DNA of 64,000 nt from Rs1 sp038900335 (GTDB taxonomy: Bacteria > Pseudomonadota > Gammaproteobacteria > Pseudomonadales > Balneatricaceae). The stretch spans positions 1 through 64,000 of the forward strand of contig JBBMRB010000007.1 in the NCBI GenBank assembly GCA_038900335.1, in the 5' to 3' direction. The notes under the pieces are model-generated. The model searched no databases. It saw only the letters and a list, made by a program, of their open reading frames with translations, and was not told the origin of the DNA. The translations under genes and the position numbers were made by a program. Each line of letters opens with the position of its first letter. Within the stretch, counting starts at the first letter, position 1. Shown here piece after piece: positions 25,829 to 33,881 of this stretch.

Positions 25829-28417
25829 TTAAGCAACAACGATATTGACTAGCTTATTAGGTACCACGATTTTTTTGCGAATCGTTTTATCAGCAATAAA
25901 TTTTTGGACATTCTCCATTGCTAAGGCAGTATGGAAAATGAGATCTTCATCAGCATCAGCTTCGATCGTCATTTTTCCTCTGACTTTACCGTTAACCGAT
26001 ATCACCATTTCAACATTTGCTTGCATCAGGGCTGATTCATCAACCGCAGGCCAAGGCACTGTTGTAATGTCAGTTTGTGGGTTCAATTCGGCCCATAGTT
26101 GATGTGCGATATGCGGAGTAATTGGCGATAGTAGTAAAATACAAGCCTCTATGGCTTCACGTTGCACCGCGATACCTTGGTCAGAGTCATCTTTAAATTT
26201 ACTAATGTTGTTAGTCAATTCCATAACGGCGGCAATCGCGGTGTTAAAGGTTTGTCTGACTTCAACATCGTGGCTCACTTTTTTGATCGTCTGATGAACT
26301 TTACGTCTAAGTTCTGACTGCTGTTGATTAAGCTCAGTCAGATCTAGAGTCATGCTTTTATCTAGTGCTAAATGATCAAAAGTCAGTTTCCACAATCTCT
26401 TTAAGAATCGTTGAGCGCCTTCAACGGCAGAATCAGACCACTCTAATGATTGTATAGGTGGTGCTGCAAACATCATAAATAAGCGTACCGTATCGGCACC
26501 GTATTTATCGATCATCATTTGTGGGTCTATGCCATTGTTTTTTGATTTTGACATTTTTGTGACGCCACCATGTACGACAGGTAGGCCATCAGTTTTTAGT
26601 GTCGCCGATAAAGTTCTGCCTTTATCGTCTGTTTCTAGATCAACATCGTTTGGTGATATCCAGCTAATGCTCGAGTCATCGTTTTCACGATAGTAAGTAT
26701 CAGCGAGTACCATGCCTTGACATAATAATCTTTTGAATGGCTCATCAGAGTCAACTAAGCCTTCATCACGCATTAATTTATGGAAGAAACGCGAATAAAG
26801 TAAATGTAATATAGCATGCTCGATACCGCCGACATATTGATCAACCGGCAGCCAATAGTTTGCTTTTTCAGGTTCTAACATGGCGTTTTCAGATGAGCGA
26901 CTAGCATAGCGAGCATAGTACCAACTTGATTCCATAAAGGTATCAAAAGTATCTGTTTCGCGCTCAGCAGCAGCGCCACACTCTGGGCATGTCGTATCAA
27001 TAAAGCTGCGCATTTTTTTGATTGGAGAGCCACTACCGTCAAATTCAACGTCTTCAGGTAATACAACCGGTAACTGCTCTTCAGGGACAGCTACAGGGCC
27101 ACAGCTCGCACAGTTAATCACTGGGATTGGTGTGCCCCAATAGCGCTGTCTTGATACACCCCAATCACGCAGGCGATAATTGATCGTGGTCTTGCCTTTA
27201 CCAAGGCGTTCCAATTCTGCTGAGATGGCTTTAAACGCAATATCAAATTCTAGATCATCAAAATCACCAGAATTAATCAAGATACCTTTATCGGTGAAAG
27301 CGGCCTCTGTAATATCGACTAACACATCGTCATTATTAGGACGTAGAACTTGAATAATATCTAAGCCATATTTTGTCGCAAACTCCCAATCGCGTTGATC
27401 GTGAGCAGGTACAGCCATAACCGCACCAGAACCGTAATCCATCAACACGAAATTAGCTGTCCATACAGGGACTGTTTTGCCGGTGATAGGGTGTATAGCA
27501 GTTAAGCCAAGAGGCATCCCTTTCTTTTCCATTGTCGCCATATCAGCTTCGGCAACTTTGATGTTTTTACATTCATCAATAAACGATGCTAATTCAGGGT
27601 TACTCTTAGCCGCCTCAAGCGCAAGCGGGTGTTGTGCTGCAACCGCAACATAAGTAACACCCATTAGTGTATCTGGTCTGGTGGTGAACACTTCTAATTC
27701 AGCACCGTTGACTTCAAAGCTTAACTCGACGCCATTTGAGCGGCCAATCCAGTTTTTTTGTTGAGTACGTACTTGCTCAGGCCAATCTTCTAACTTATCT
27801 AAATCATCAACTAGTTGGTCGGCATAATCAGTGATTTTCAAAAACCATTGTGGGATTTTTTTACGCTCAATCAATGCGCCAGAGCGCCAGCCGCGACCGT
27901 CAATAACTTGTTCGTTAGCAAGTACCGTTTGATCGACAGGATCCCAGTTTACCTCAGCATCTTTTTTATAAACTAAGCCTTTTTTCATTAACTTGGTGAA
28001 GAACCATTGCTCCCAGCGATAATATTCAGGGTGGCAAGTCGCTAGTTCTCTATCCCAATCGTAACCAAAGCCCATGCGCTCTAACTGACTGCGCATGTAG
28101 TTGATATTTTCATAGGTCCATTTTGCCGGCGCTACATTATTGTTCATAGCAGCGTTTTCAGCAGGTAAGCCGAATGCATCCCAACCCATAGGTTGTAAAA
28201 CATTTTTGCCCTGCATTTTTTGATAGCGAGAAATTACATCGCCGATAGTGTAGTTACGCACGTGGCCCATATGTAACTTACCACTAGGGTAGGGGAACAT
28301 AGATAAGCAGTAAAATGTTTCTTTGTTAGCATCTTCACTGCTTTTAAAGCTGTTGTTATCTATCCAGTGTTGTTGGGCTTGCGGTTCAATCGTTTGAGGC
28401 TGGTATGTTTCGTTCAT
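25829..28417 (-). CDS. leuS: Leucyl-tRNA synthetase
   Basis: Class I synthetase charging tRNA-Leu; 862 residues is the bacterial norm. The HIGH motif is seen as HMGH in GKLHMGHVRNYTIGD (about residue 49). The KMSKS loop is KMSKSKNNGIDP (about 620). The editing domain has TTRPDTLMG and the T-rich CP1 signature. Zinc-type CxxC pairs occur in NCASCGPVAVPEEQLP and CPECGAA. The C-terminal anticodon domain ends VNGKVRGKMTIEADADEDLI. Divergent region of 546 bases upstream; followed by lptE-holA. Confidence 0.98.
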   Translation of the reverse strand: MNETYQPQTIEPQAQQHWIDNNSFKSSEDANKETFYCLSMFPYPSGKLHMGHVRNYTIGDVISRYQKMQGKNVLQPMGWDAFGLPAENAAMNNNVAPAKWTYENINYMRSQLERMGFGYDWDRELATCHPEYYRWEQWFFTKLMKKGLVYKKDAEVNWDPVDQTVLANEQVIDGRGWRSGALIERKKIPQWFLKITDYADQLVDDLDKLEDWPEQVRTQQKNWIGRSNGVELSFEVNGAELEVFTTRPDTLMGVTYVAVAAQHPLALEAAKSNPELASFIDECKNIKVAEADMATMEKKGMPLGLTAIHPITGKTVPVWTANFVLMDYGSGAVMAVPAHDQRDWEFATKYGLDIIQVLRPNNDDVLVDITEAAFTDKGILINSGDFDDLEFDIAFKAISAELERLGKGKTTINYRLRDWGVSRQRYWGTPIPVINCASCGPVAVPEEQLPVVLPEDVEFDGSGSPIKKMRSFIDTTCPECGAAAERETDTFDTFMESSWYYARYASRSSENAMLEPEKANYWLPVDQYVGGIEHAILHLLYSRFFHKLMRDEGLVDSDEPFKRLLCQGMVLADTYYRENDDSSISWISPNDVDLETDDKGRTLSATLKTDGLPVVHGGVTKMSKSKNNGIDPQMMIDKYGADTVRLFMMFAAPPIQSLEWSDSAVEGAQRFLKRLWKLTFDHLALDKSMTLDLTELNQQQSELRRKVHQTIKKVSHDVEVRQTFNTAIAAVMELTNNISKFKDDSDQGIAVQREAIEACILLLSPITPHIAHQLWAELNPQTDITTVPWPAVDESALMQANVEMVISVNGKVRGKMTIEADADEDLIFHTALAMENVQKFIADKTIRKKIVVPNKLVNIVVA

Positions 28418-28963
28418 TTTTTTGGATTCTTTACTTGCTGAATTAAGCGTAAATCTGGTTGTAAATTTGCGATTTACTATAAGGAATAATGTTTGCTAGC
28501 ATACCTTAAACGCGGTCTCATAAATACAGTATGGCTGGCAAAATATCTTATTATTTATAAAATTTGTACTATCAGTGATAGCCTCTTTCGTAAACTTAAA
28601 CTAAGAGTGTATGAGGCGTTTTTAATTGCGCGCTAAATTGTTTAGATGATGTGTTGTGCTGTGATCAGTGATTGTAAATTAGAGTCTTGCAGGGCAGAGC
28701 ATGGCTAAAAAATCAGCTAACTCGTATTTTATCTATTGCTAATGCGGTGCGCTATCATAAAAATGACATGATCATTAAATACATTGGCTTGGTAGATATT
28801 GTTAGCTAATTTTAAATGTTAGGATTTAGGTAACGCTAACTTTTGTAACAAGGGGCTAGCAGCGAAGTTTAGTAACGAGGTTAGTGCTTTATGTATCACC
28901 AAAAATGACACTAATCGTCAATGTCCATAAATTAATGTTGATCTGTAACGCAGGGAAAATAGT
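28418..28963. other. Long intergenic region between leuS and the nucleotidase gene
   Basis: A 546-base divergent region holding promoters for leuS (-) and the UshA-like gene (+). The only recognisable site is a Pho-box-like element at 28752-28769. I see no RNA gene, repeat or terminator. Confidence 0.5.
28752..28769 (+). promoter_or_regulatory. Pho-box-like site upstream of the nucleotidase gene
   Basis: CTATCATAAAAATGACAT agrees with the PhoB box (two CTGTCAT-type repeats, 11-bp period) at 14 of 18 positions, by my alignment. A TAAATA lies about 7 bases downstream as a possible -10. About 195 bases ahead of the start. A weak call since phosphate-regulated ushA is plausible but not tested. 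Confidence 0.38.
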
Positions 28964-30610
28964 ATGAAAACTACCGCATTTATTGCACTAGCTACCGTGT
29001 CAAGTATGGCTGTTTTACCAGGGCTGGCTAATGCAGAAAATAAGCAATGGCAACAAGATAAAAATTACAAAGTAACCATATTACATACCAATGACAATCA
29101 CGGCAGGTTTTGGTCAAACCGTCATGGTGAATACGGTATGGCGGCGCGTAAAACACTGGTTGATAGTATCAGAGCAGAGGTTGAGCAAGCTGGTGGCCAA
29201 GTACTGTTATTATCAGGTGGCGATATTAATACCGGTGTTCCAGAATCTGATTTGCAAAATGCAGAACCTGATTTCAAGGGCATGGCCATGATTGGCTATG
29301 ATGCAATGGCATTGGGTAATCATGAATTTGATAATGAGTTAGCTGTTATTCGCGAGCAGCAACAGTGGGTTAACTTCCCATTTTTAGCCGCTAATATTTA
29401 CGATGAAACGACAAAAGAGCGTTTGTTTAAGCCATATGAATTATTTGCTAAAGGCGATTTAAGTATTGCGGTAATGGGTTTAACAACAGAGGATACCAAA
29501 AAGCTGGGCAACCCTGAGTTTATGAACAATATCGTTTTTACTAAACCTGTCGATGAAGCTAAGAAGCTGCTTCCTGAGCTTAAAGAAAAAGCCGATATAA
29601 TCATTGCCGCTACGCATATGGGGCATTACCAAGGTGGTAACTTTGGTATTAATGCACCAGGTGATGTCAGCTTAGCACGCGCAGTTGATGGTATTGATAT
29701 GATCATAGGCGGACACTCACAAGATCCTGTTTGTGCCGATGCACAAGGCGAGATGATTACTAAGTACAAAGCTGGAATGGCCTGTATGCCAGATGTGCAA
29801 AATGGCACCATGATTATGCAAGCTCACGAGTGGGGAAAATATGTTGGTCGCGCCGATCTTGAATTCAAAAATGGTCAATTATCACTAGTTAGCTACCAGC
29901 TAATTCCTGTTAATTTAAAGAAAAAAGTGACTAATGAGCAAGGTGAAAAGGAGCGAGTATTTGTAACTCAAGAGATTGTTGAAGATAAACAATTAAAAGA
30001 GTTTTTGACACCTTATCAAGAAAAAGGCCAGGATCAATTACAGCAAAAGATTGGTTCAGTTGATGGTAAATTAGAAGGAGATCGAGACGTCGTTCGCTTC
30101 AAACCTACCAACTTGGGCTATTTAATTGCACTAGCGCAAATGGAAAAGGTTGGAGCTGACTTAGCTGTGATGAATTCCGGTGGCGTGCGTGACAGCATTG
30201 CCCAAGGAGACATTACTTATAAAGACGTGCTTAAAGTACAGCCTTTTGCCAATGTCACAAGCTTTGTGGAGTTAAATGGCCAAGAGTTATTAGATTACCT
30301 TAAAGTAGTGGCAGAGAAACCTGTTGATAGCGGTGCTTTTGCGCATTTTGCAGGCGTCAATTTAACGGTGACGAACGGTAAATTAACCTCTGTAACTGTG
30401 AGAGGTGAAAAAATAGAGACAACAAAAACCTATAGAATGGCTATCAATAGTTATATTGCATCTGGCGGCGATAAATACCCAGTATTAAACAAACACAAAG
30501 GCTATGTTAATAGTGGTTTTGTGGATGCTGATGTATTAAAAGAATATATCCTAAATAATTCGCCAATCAGTGCTAGTGCTTATAATAAAGGCAATGTGAT
30601 TCGTAATTAA
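28964..30610 (+). CDS. UshA-like 5'-nucleotidase / UDP-sugar hydrolase, periplasmic
   Basis: A 548-residue secreted metallophosphoesterase. Signal peptide ends NA|EN. The metal-binding calcineurin-like domain shows ILHTNDNHGRFW, SGGDINTG, GNHEFDN, ATHMGHY and GGHSQDPVCA. The C-terminal 5'-nucleotidase domain has NSGGVRDSIAQGDITYKDVLKVQPFANV and YIASGGDKYPVL for nucleoside stacking. It would release phosphate and nucleosides from nucleotides outside the inner membrane. AGGGA precedes the ATG. It stands alone, ahead of a strong hairpin terminator and an Lrp gene. A Pho-box-like site upstream suggests control by phosphate. Confidence 0.92.
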   Translation: MKTTAFIALATVSSMAVLPGLANAENKQWQQDKNYKVTILHTNDNHGRFWSNRHGEYGMAARKTLVDSIRAEVEQAGGQVLLLSGGDINTGVPESDLQNAEPDFKGMAMIGYDAMALGNHEFDNELAVIREQQQWVNFPFLAANIYDETTKERLFKPYELFAKGDLSIAVMGLTTEDTKKLGNPEFMNNIVFTKPVDEAKKLLPELKEKADIIIAATHMGHYQGGNFGINAPGDVSLARAVDGIDMIIGGHSQDPVCADAQGEMITKYKAGMACMPDVQNGTMIMQAHEWGKYVGRADLEFKNGQLSLVSYQLIPVNLKKKVTNEQGEKERVFVTQEIVEDKQLKEFLTPYQEKGQDQLQQKIGSVDGKLEGDRDVVRFKPTNLGYLIALAQMEKVGADLAVMNSGGVRDSIAQGDITYKDVLKVQPFANVTSFVELNGQELLDYLKVVAEKPVDSGAFAHFAGVNLTVTNGKLTSVTVRGEKIETTKTYRMAINSYIASGGDKYPVLNKHKGYVNSGFVDADVLKEYILNNSPISASAYNKGNVIRN

Positions 30611-30613
30611 TCG

Positions 30614-30665
30614 CTAATGCAGCCACAAATAACGCTAGCTTAGTACTGTTATTTGTGGCCATTAG
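30614..30665 (+). terminator. Terminator-like hairpin after the nucleotidase gene
   Basis: GCCACAAATAAC at 30622-30633 pairs perfectly with GTTATTTGTGGC at 30648-30659, extended by CTAAT/ATTAG. TTGTTATT follows, a weak T tract. Confidence 0.6.
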
Positions 30666-30828
30666 TTGTTATTAAATTGTAGTTTTACTGATGTTACGCT
30701 AGGGTGATCTAGTAACAATAAATAGGCCTGTTAATCGTGTATAGGCAAGTGGCCTGTGTCATAATGGCTAGATATTAATCGATCTATTTAGCATGCTAAG
30801 GCTATCAAAGATGGTGATTTGGTAAGTA

Positions 30829-31278
30829 ATGATGAATGATTTAGATAAGTTTGATTTAGCGATCATCAGAGAGTTAGAAAAAAATGCTCGCATCAGTGTG
30901 ACTGAACTCGCCTGCATAGTAGGTTTGTCTAAAACGCCCTGTAAAATCAGGATGGATCGCTTAGAGAATCAAGGCTATATCTTGGGTTATAGTATTTTAG
31001 TTGATAAAGCCAAGTTAGGTGAATCGCACGTTGCTTTTGTTCAGGTAACTTTGAGTGACACGAAAACAAAGGCACTTGAAGCATTCAATAAAGCGATTAA
31101 ACTGGTTCCACAAGTAGAGCAGTGCCATATGATCGCGGCTAATTTCGATTATTTGCTGAAAGTTAGAACAGCCGATATGGATAGCTATCGCAAGTTTTTA
31201 GGGGAAACACTCTCAAATTTACCCTTTGTTATGCAAAGCAGTACTTTTGTGGTGATGGAAGATGTGAAGGATCGTTAA
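30829..31278 (+). CDS. Lrp/AsnC-family transcriptional regulator
   Basis: A 149-residue regulator. N-terminal winged helix-turn-helix: LDKFDLAIIRELEKNARISVTELACIVGLSKTPCKIRMDRLENQGYILGY. The C-terminal RAM/AsnC effector domain contains HVAFVQVTLSD, VEQCHMIAANFDYLLKVRTADMDSYRKFL. Members sense amino acids and oligomerise. It lies alone on the plus strand, 219 bases after the nucleotidase gene and 94 bases before the SPFH gene. The direct target is unknown; the usual partner in such settings is an amino-acid catabolic gene, which is absent here. Confidence 0.93.
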   Translation: MMNDLDKFDLAIIRELEKNARISVTELACIVGLSKTPCKIRMDRLENQGYILGYSILVDKAKLGESHVAFVQVTLSDTKTKALEAFNKAIKLVPQVEQCHMIAANFDYLLKVRTADMDSYRKFLGETLSNLPFVMQSSTFVVMEDVKDR

Positions 31279-31372
31279 CCAAACTGTTTGATGATACAAA
31301 CGTCAATAGTATGCGCAGTTTAAATGAATTGCTTAAAATTAATAGATGATAAAAATTATCAAGGAATATTAA

Positions 31373-32323
31373 ATGGATGTTTTACTAGAATCATTGTTAG
31401 GCCTGGTGTTTACCTGGCAGTTTGTCGCTCTTGTTTTAGTTGTGGTATTACTGCGATCTGCAATTATATTTGTGCCTCAAAATCGTGCATATGTTATTGA
31501 GCGTTTCGGAAAATATAATTCTAGCAGAGAAGCTGGTTTAAATTTTTTAATGCCTTTTATTGATAAAGTAGCGGCTGATCGCTCGTTAAAAGAGCAGGCT
31601 GTTGATGTTCCAAGCCAAGGTGCTATCACGAAAGATAATATTACGTTAACAGTAGATGGCGTTTTATATTTTAGAGTGCTTGATCCATATAAGGCGACAT
31701 ACGGCGTCGAAGATTATAGTTTTGCCGTAGTACAGCTATCACAGACGACTATGCGCTCTGAATTAGGTAAAATGGAGCTAGATAAAACATTTGAAGAACG
31801 TGATAAGTTGAATTTAAATATCGTAGAGGCGATAAATTTCGCGGCAGAACCTTGGGGCGTGCAAGTATTACGTTATGAAATTAAAGATATTATTCCACCG
31901 GCGACTATTATGGAGTCAATGGAAGCGCAAATGAAAGCTGAACGAGTTAAGCGCGCACAGATTCTAGAATCTGAAGGCGATAGACAAGCGGCAATTAACG
32001 TGGCTGAAGGTCAAAAGCAAGCACAAGTGCTTGCCGCTGAAGCGGATAAAACAGAACAGGTATTAAGAGCAGAAGGTGAGGCTCAAGCTATCGTCGCAGT
32101 GGCTTCTGCTCAAGCTGAAGCGTTAATAACAGTCGGTGATGCTGCGAAAACAGAAGAGGGGCAAAAAGCGATTCAATTAGATTTAGCTTCTAAAGCAATC
32201 CAAGCTAAACACGCCATCGCGAAAGAGTCGACGGTTGTTTTACTACCAGATTCAGCAACAGATGCATCCAGCATTGTAGCGCAGGCAATGACAATTATTA
32301 ATACTATAAATAAAGGATCGTGA
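31373..32323 (+). CDS. SPFH/stomatin-like membrane protein (QmcA-type)
   Basis: A 316-residue protein. An N-terminal membrane anchor (VFTWQFVALVLVVVLLRSAIIF) is followed by the SPFH core: VPQNRAYVIERFGKYN, AGLNFLMPFIDKVA, SLKEQAVDVPSQGAITKDNITLTVDGVLYFRVLDPYKATYGVE and QTTMRSELGKMELDKTFEERDKLN. A long helical region of Ala/Glu/Gln (EGQKQAQVLAAEADKTEQ) promotes oligomers. It belongs to the paraslipin/QmcA type. Forms membrane microdomains and scaffolds protease complexes in relatives. AAGGA eight bases before the ATG. Overlaps the NfeD gene by TGATG. Confidence 0.95.
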   Translation: MDVLLESLLGLVFTWQFVALVLVVVLLRSAIIFVPQNRAYVIERFGKYNSSREAGLNFLMPFIDKVAADRSLKEQAVDVPSQGAITKDNITLTVDGVLYFRVLDPYKATYGVEDYSFAVVQLSQTTMRSELGKMELDKTFEERDKLNLNIVEAINFAAEPWGVQVLRYEIKDIIPPATIMESMEAQMKAERVKRAQILESEGDRQAAINVAEGQKQAQVLAAEADKTEQVLRAEGEAQAIVAVASAQAEALITVGDAAKTEEGQKAIQLDLASKAIQAKHAIAKESTVVLLPDSATDASSIVAQAMTIINTINKGS

Positions 32324-32781
32324 TGGCTTTTTTTATCGCTAATATGGCTGAGTCACTCATTGTACTCGGTTTAATATTGCTCGTTGTTGAAGTGATGGTA
32401 CTGGGATTCTCTACCTTCTTTTTGTTCTTCTTAAGTATCGGCTTAATTAGTAGCGGCATTATTTTTTATACTGGCGTCATTGATATGACGGTGACTAACG
32501 TGCTGATATCAATTGCGCTGATTAGTGTCGTGAGCGCCGTCATATTGTATAAGCCATTGCTGGCAATGCAGAACGTAGAGGATAAAACAGTAGTGAAGAA
32601 TGATTTAATAGGTCATCGTTTTACTCTTGAAGAGCCGCTAAATTTGCATTCATTTATTAATCATCAATACAGTGGTATCAACTGGAAGGTAACAAGTGAT
32701 CAACAGCTAAGTATTGGCGATGAGGTTGAGGTAAGCGAAATCAGCGTCGGTAAAATGAAAGTGAAGGCTGTTAGTGCATAA
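32323..32781 (+). CDS. NfeD-like membrane protein paired with the SPFH protein
   Basis: About 152 residues. Three to four membrane segments (ESLIVLGLILLVVEVMVLGF, FFLFFLSIGLISSGIIF, VLISIALISVVSAVILY) precede a C-terminal OB-fold domain with TVVKNDLIGHRFTLEEPLN and GDEVEVSEISVGKMKVKAV. This is the short NfeD type that always accompanies SPFH proteins. I choose the ATG at 32323, five bases after AGGA and sharing bases with the SPFH stop (TGATG), over a GTG one codon earlier. A strong terminator follows at 32817-32850. Confidence 0.92.
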   Translation: MAFFIANMAESLIVLGLILLVVEVMVLGFSTFFLFFLSIGLISSGIIFYTGVIDMTVTNVLISIALISVVSAVILYKPLLAMQNVEDKTVVKNDLIGHRFTLEEPLNLHSFINHQYSGINWKVTSDQQLSIGDEVEVSEISVGKMKVKAVSA

Positions 32782-32816
32782 GATGGTAAAATTAATATAT
32801 TAACGGGTGACTGTAA

Positions 32817-32850
32817 CGCAGCTTTTACAAGCTGCGCTAATATTTTTTTT
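32817..32850 (+). terminator. Intrinsic terminator of the SPFH-NfeD operon
   Basis: Stem CGCAGCTT/AAGCTGCG with a four-base loop, then CTAATATTTTTTTT. A clear T run of eight. Confidence 0.82.
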
Positions 32851-32907
32851 GCCATATTGCCAACTTATAATATATTTAAAATAAGTACTTAAATTAAGGA
32901 AATTGAA

Positions 32908-33642
32908 ATGTTGGAAAATAAAGAAACCATGGAAATCCCTCAGTTAACGTTTAATACGATAATGGATGGTCAATGGTGCCAAATTACTACAGAAGAAATT
33001 TTTAAAGGGCAAAATGTTGTCGTGTTTTCTTTGCCTGGTGCATTTACCCCAACGTGCTCGAGTACTCATTTACCTCGATATAATGAATTAGCAGCGGTAT
33101 TTAAGAGTAATGGTATTGACCGCATTGTTTGTGTATCTGTTAATGATACATTTGTAATGAACGCTTGGTCAGCAGATCAACACGCTGACAATGTCCAATT
33201 TATTCCAGATGGTAATGGTGACTTTTCGCAGGCAATGGGCATGCTGGTAGATAAAACAGCGATAGGCTTTGGCAAGCGTTCATGGCGCTATTCAATGCTA
33301 GTAAGAGACAGCAAGATAGAGAAAATGTTTATCGAGCCCGACCTTCCTGGCGACCCTTTTGAAGTATCTGATGCCGATACAATGTTAAACTACATTAATC
33401 CACATGCTCAGAAACCACAGAACTTCACAGTATTATCTAAGCCTGGCTGTGGCCATTGCACGAGAGCAAAAGCTGCTTTAAATGCAAAAGGAATCAAGTT
33501 TGAAGAAATAGAAATGGGTGTTAATGGCGTTAGTCTCAGTAATTTAAAAGCCTTATCGGGCAAGGGTACTACACCGCAAATTTTTGTCGATGGCGAATTA
33601 ATTGGTGGAGCTGACGAATTAGAATTGTGGCTTAAAAAATAA
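32908..33642 (+). CDS. Peroxiredoxin-glutaredoxin fusion (hybrid Prx5/Grx)
   Basis: A 244-residue two-domain thiol peroxidase. Residues 1-165 form a Prx5-type peroxiredoxin: FSLPGAFTPTCSSTHLP carries the peroxidatic Cys50, with R in SWRYSMLV. Residues 172-244 form a glutaredoxin: SKPGCGHC (CxxC at 181-184), GTTPQIFVDG for glutathione binding and GGADELE. The glutaredoxin recycles the peroxiredoxin with glutathione in one chain, as known for the Haemophilus-type hybrid enzyme. It reduces hydroperoxides in the cytoplasm. A ribosome site AAGGA precedes the ATG; a terminator follows at 33689. Confidence 0.95.
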   Translation: MLENKETMEIPQLTFNTIMDGQWCQITTEEIFKGQNVVVFSLPGAFTPTCSSTHLPRYNELAAVFKSNGIDRIVCVSVNDTFVMNAWSADQHADNVQFIPDGNGDFSQAMGMLVDKTAIGFGKRSWRYSMLVRDSKIEKMFIEPDLPGDPFEVSDADTMLNYINPHAQKPQNFTVLSKPGCGHCTRAKAALNAKGIKFEEIEMGVNGVSLSNLKALSGKGTTPQIFVDGELIGGADELELWLKK

Positions 33643-33688
33643 CCATAAAGCTATTGTTATTGAATAATAAAGTAATTGAAAATATAAA

Positions 33689-33714
33689 AAAGGCCATTGT
33701 TTTATATGGCTTTT
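33689..33714 (+). terminator. Terminator after the peroxiredoxin-glutaredoxin gene
   Basis: Stem AAAGGCCAT/ATGGCTTTT (9 bp with one G-U pair), flanked by A and T runs so it could work in both directions. Confidence 0.6.
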
Positions 33715-33881
33715 AACTAGGCATTAGTAAAATTATAGTTTAACTTAATTATTGCTAGTGCCTAAGTTATAACAAGAAAGTGAGTTGTATCAAGATACTG
33801 ACATAAAAATAATAAAATATCTGAATAGGTTGATTGGATCGCTAAAGTTTAAATAAATGCTAAAAGGAATGATGCATAAAA

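Noticed and set aside
28613..28626. TGAGGCGTTT copy near leuS resembling the BetI half-site
   Set aside because: Only ten bases match and the flanks differ; expected by chance.
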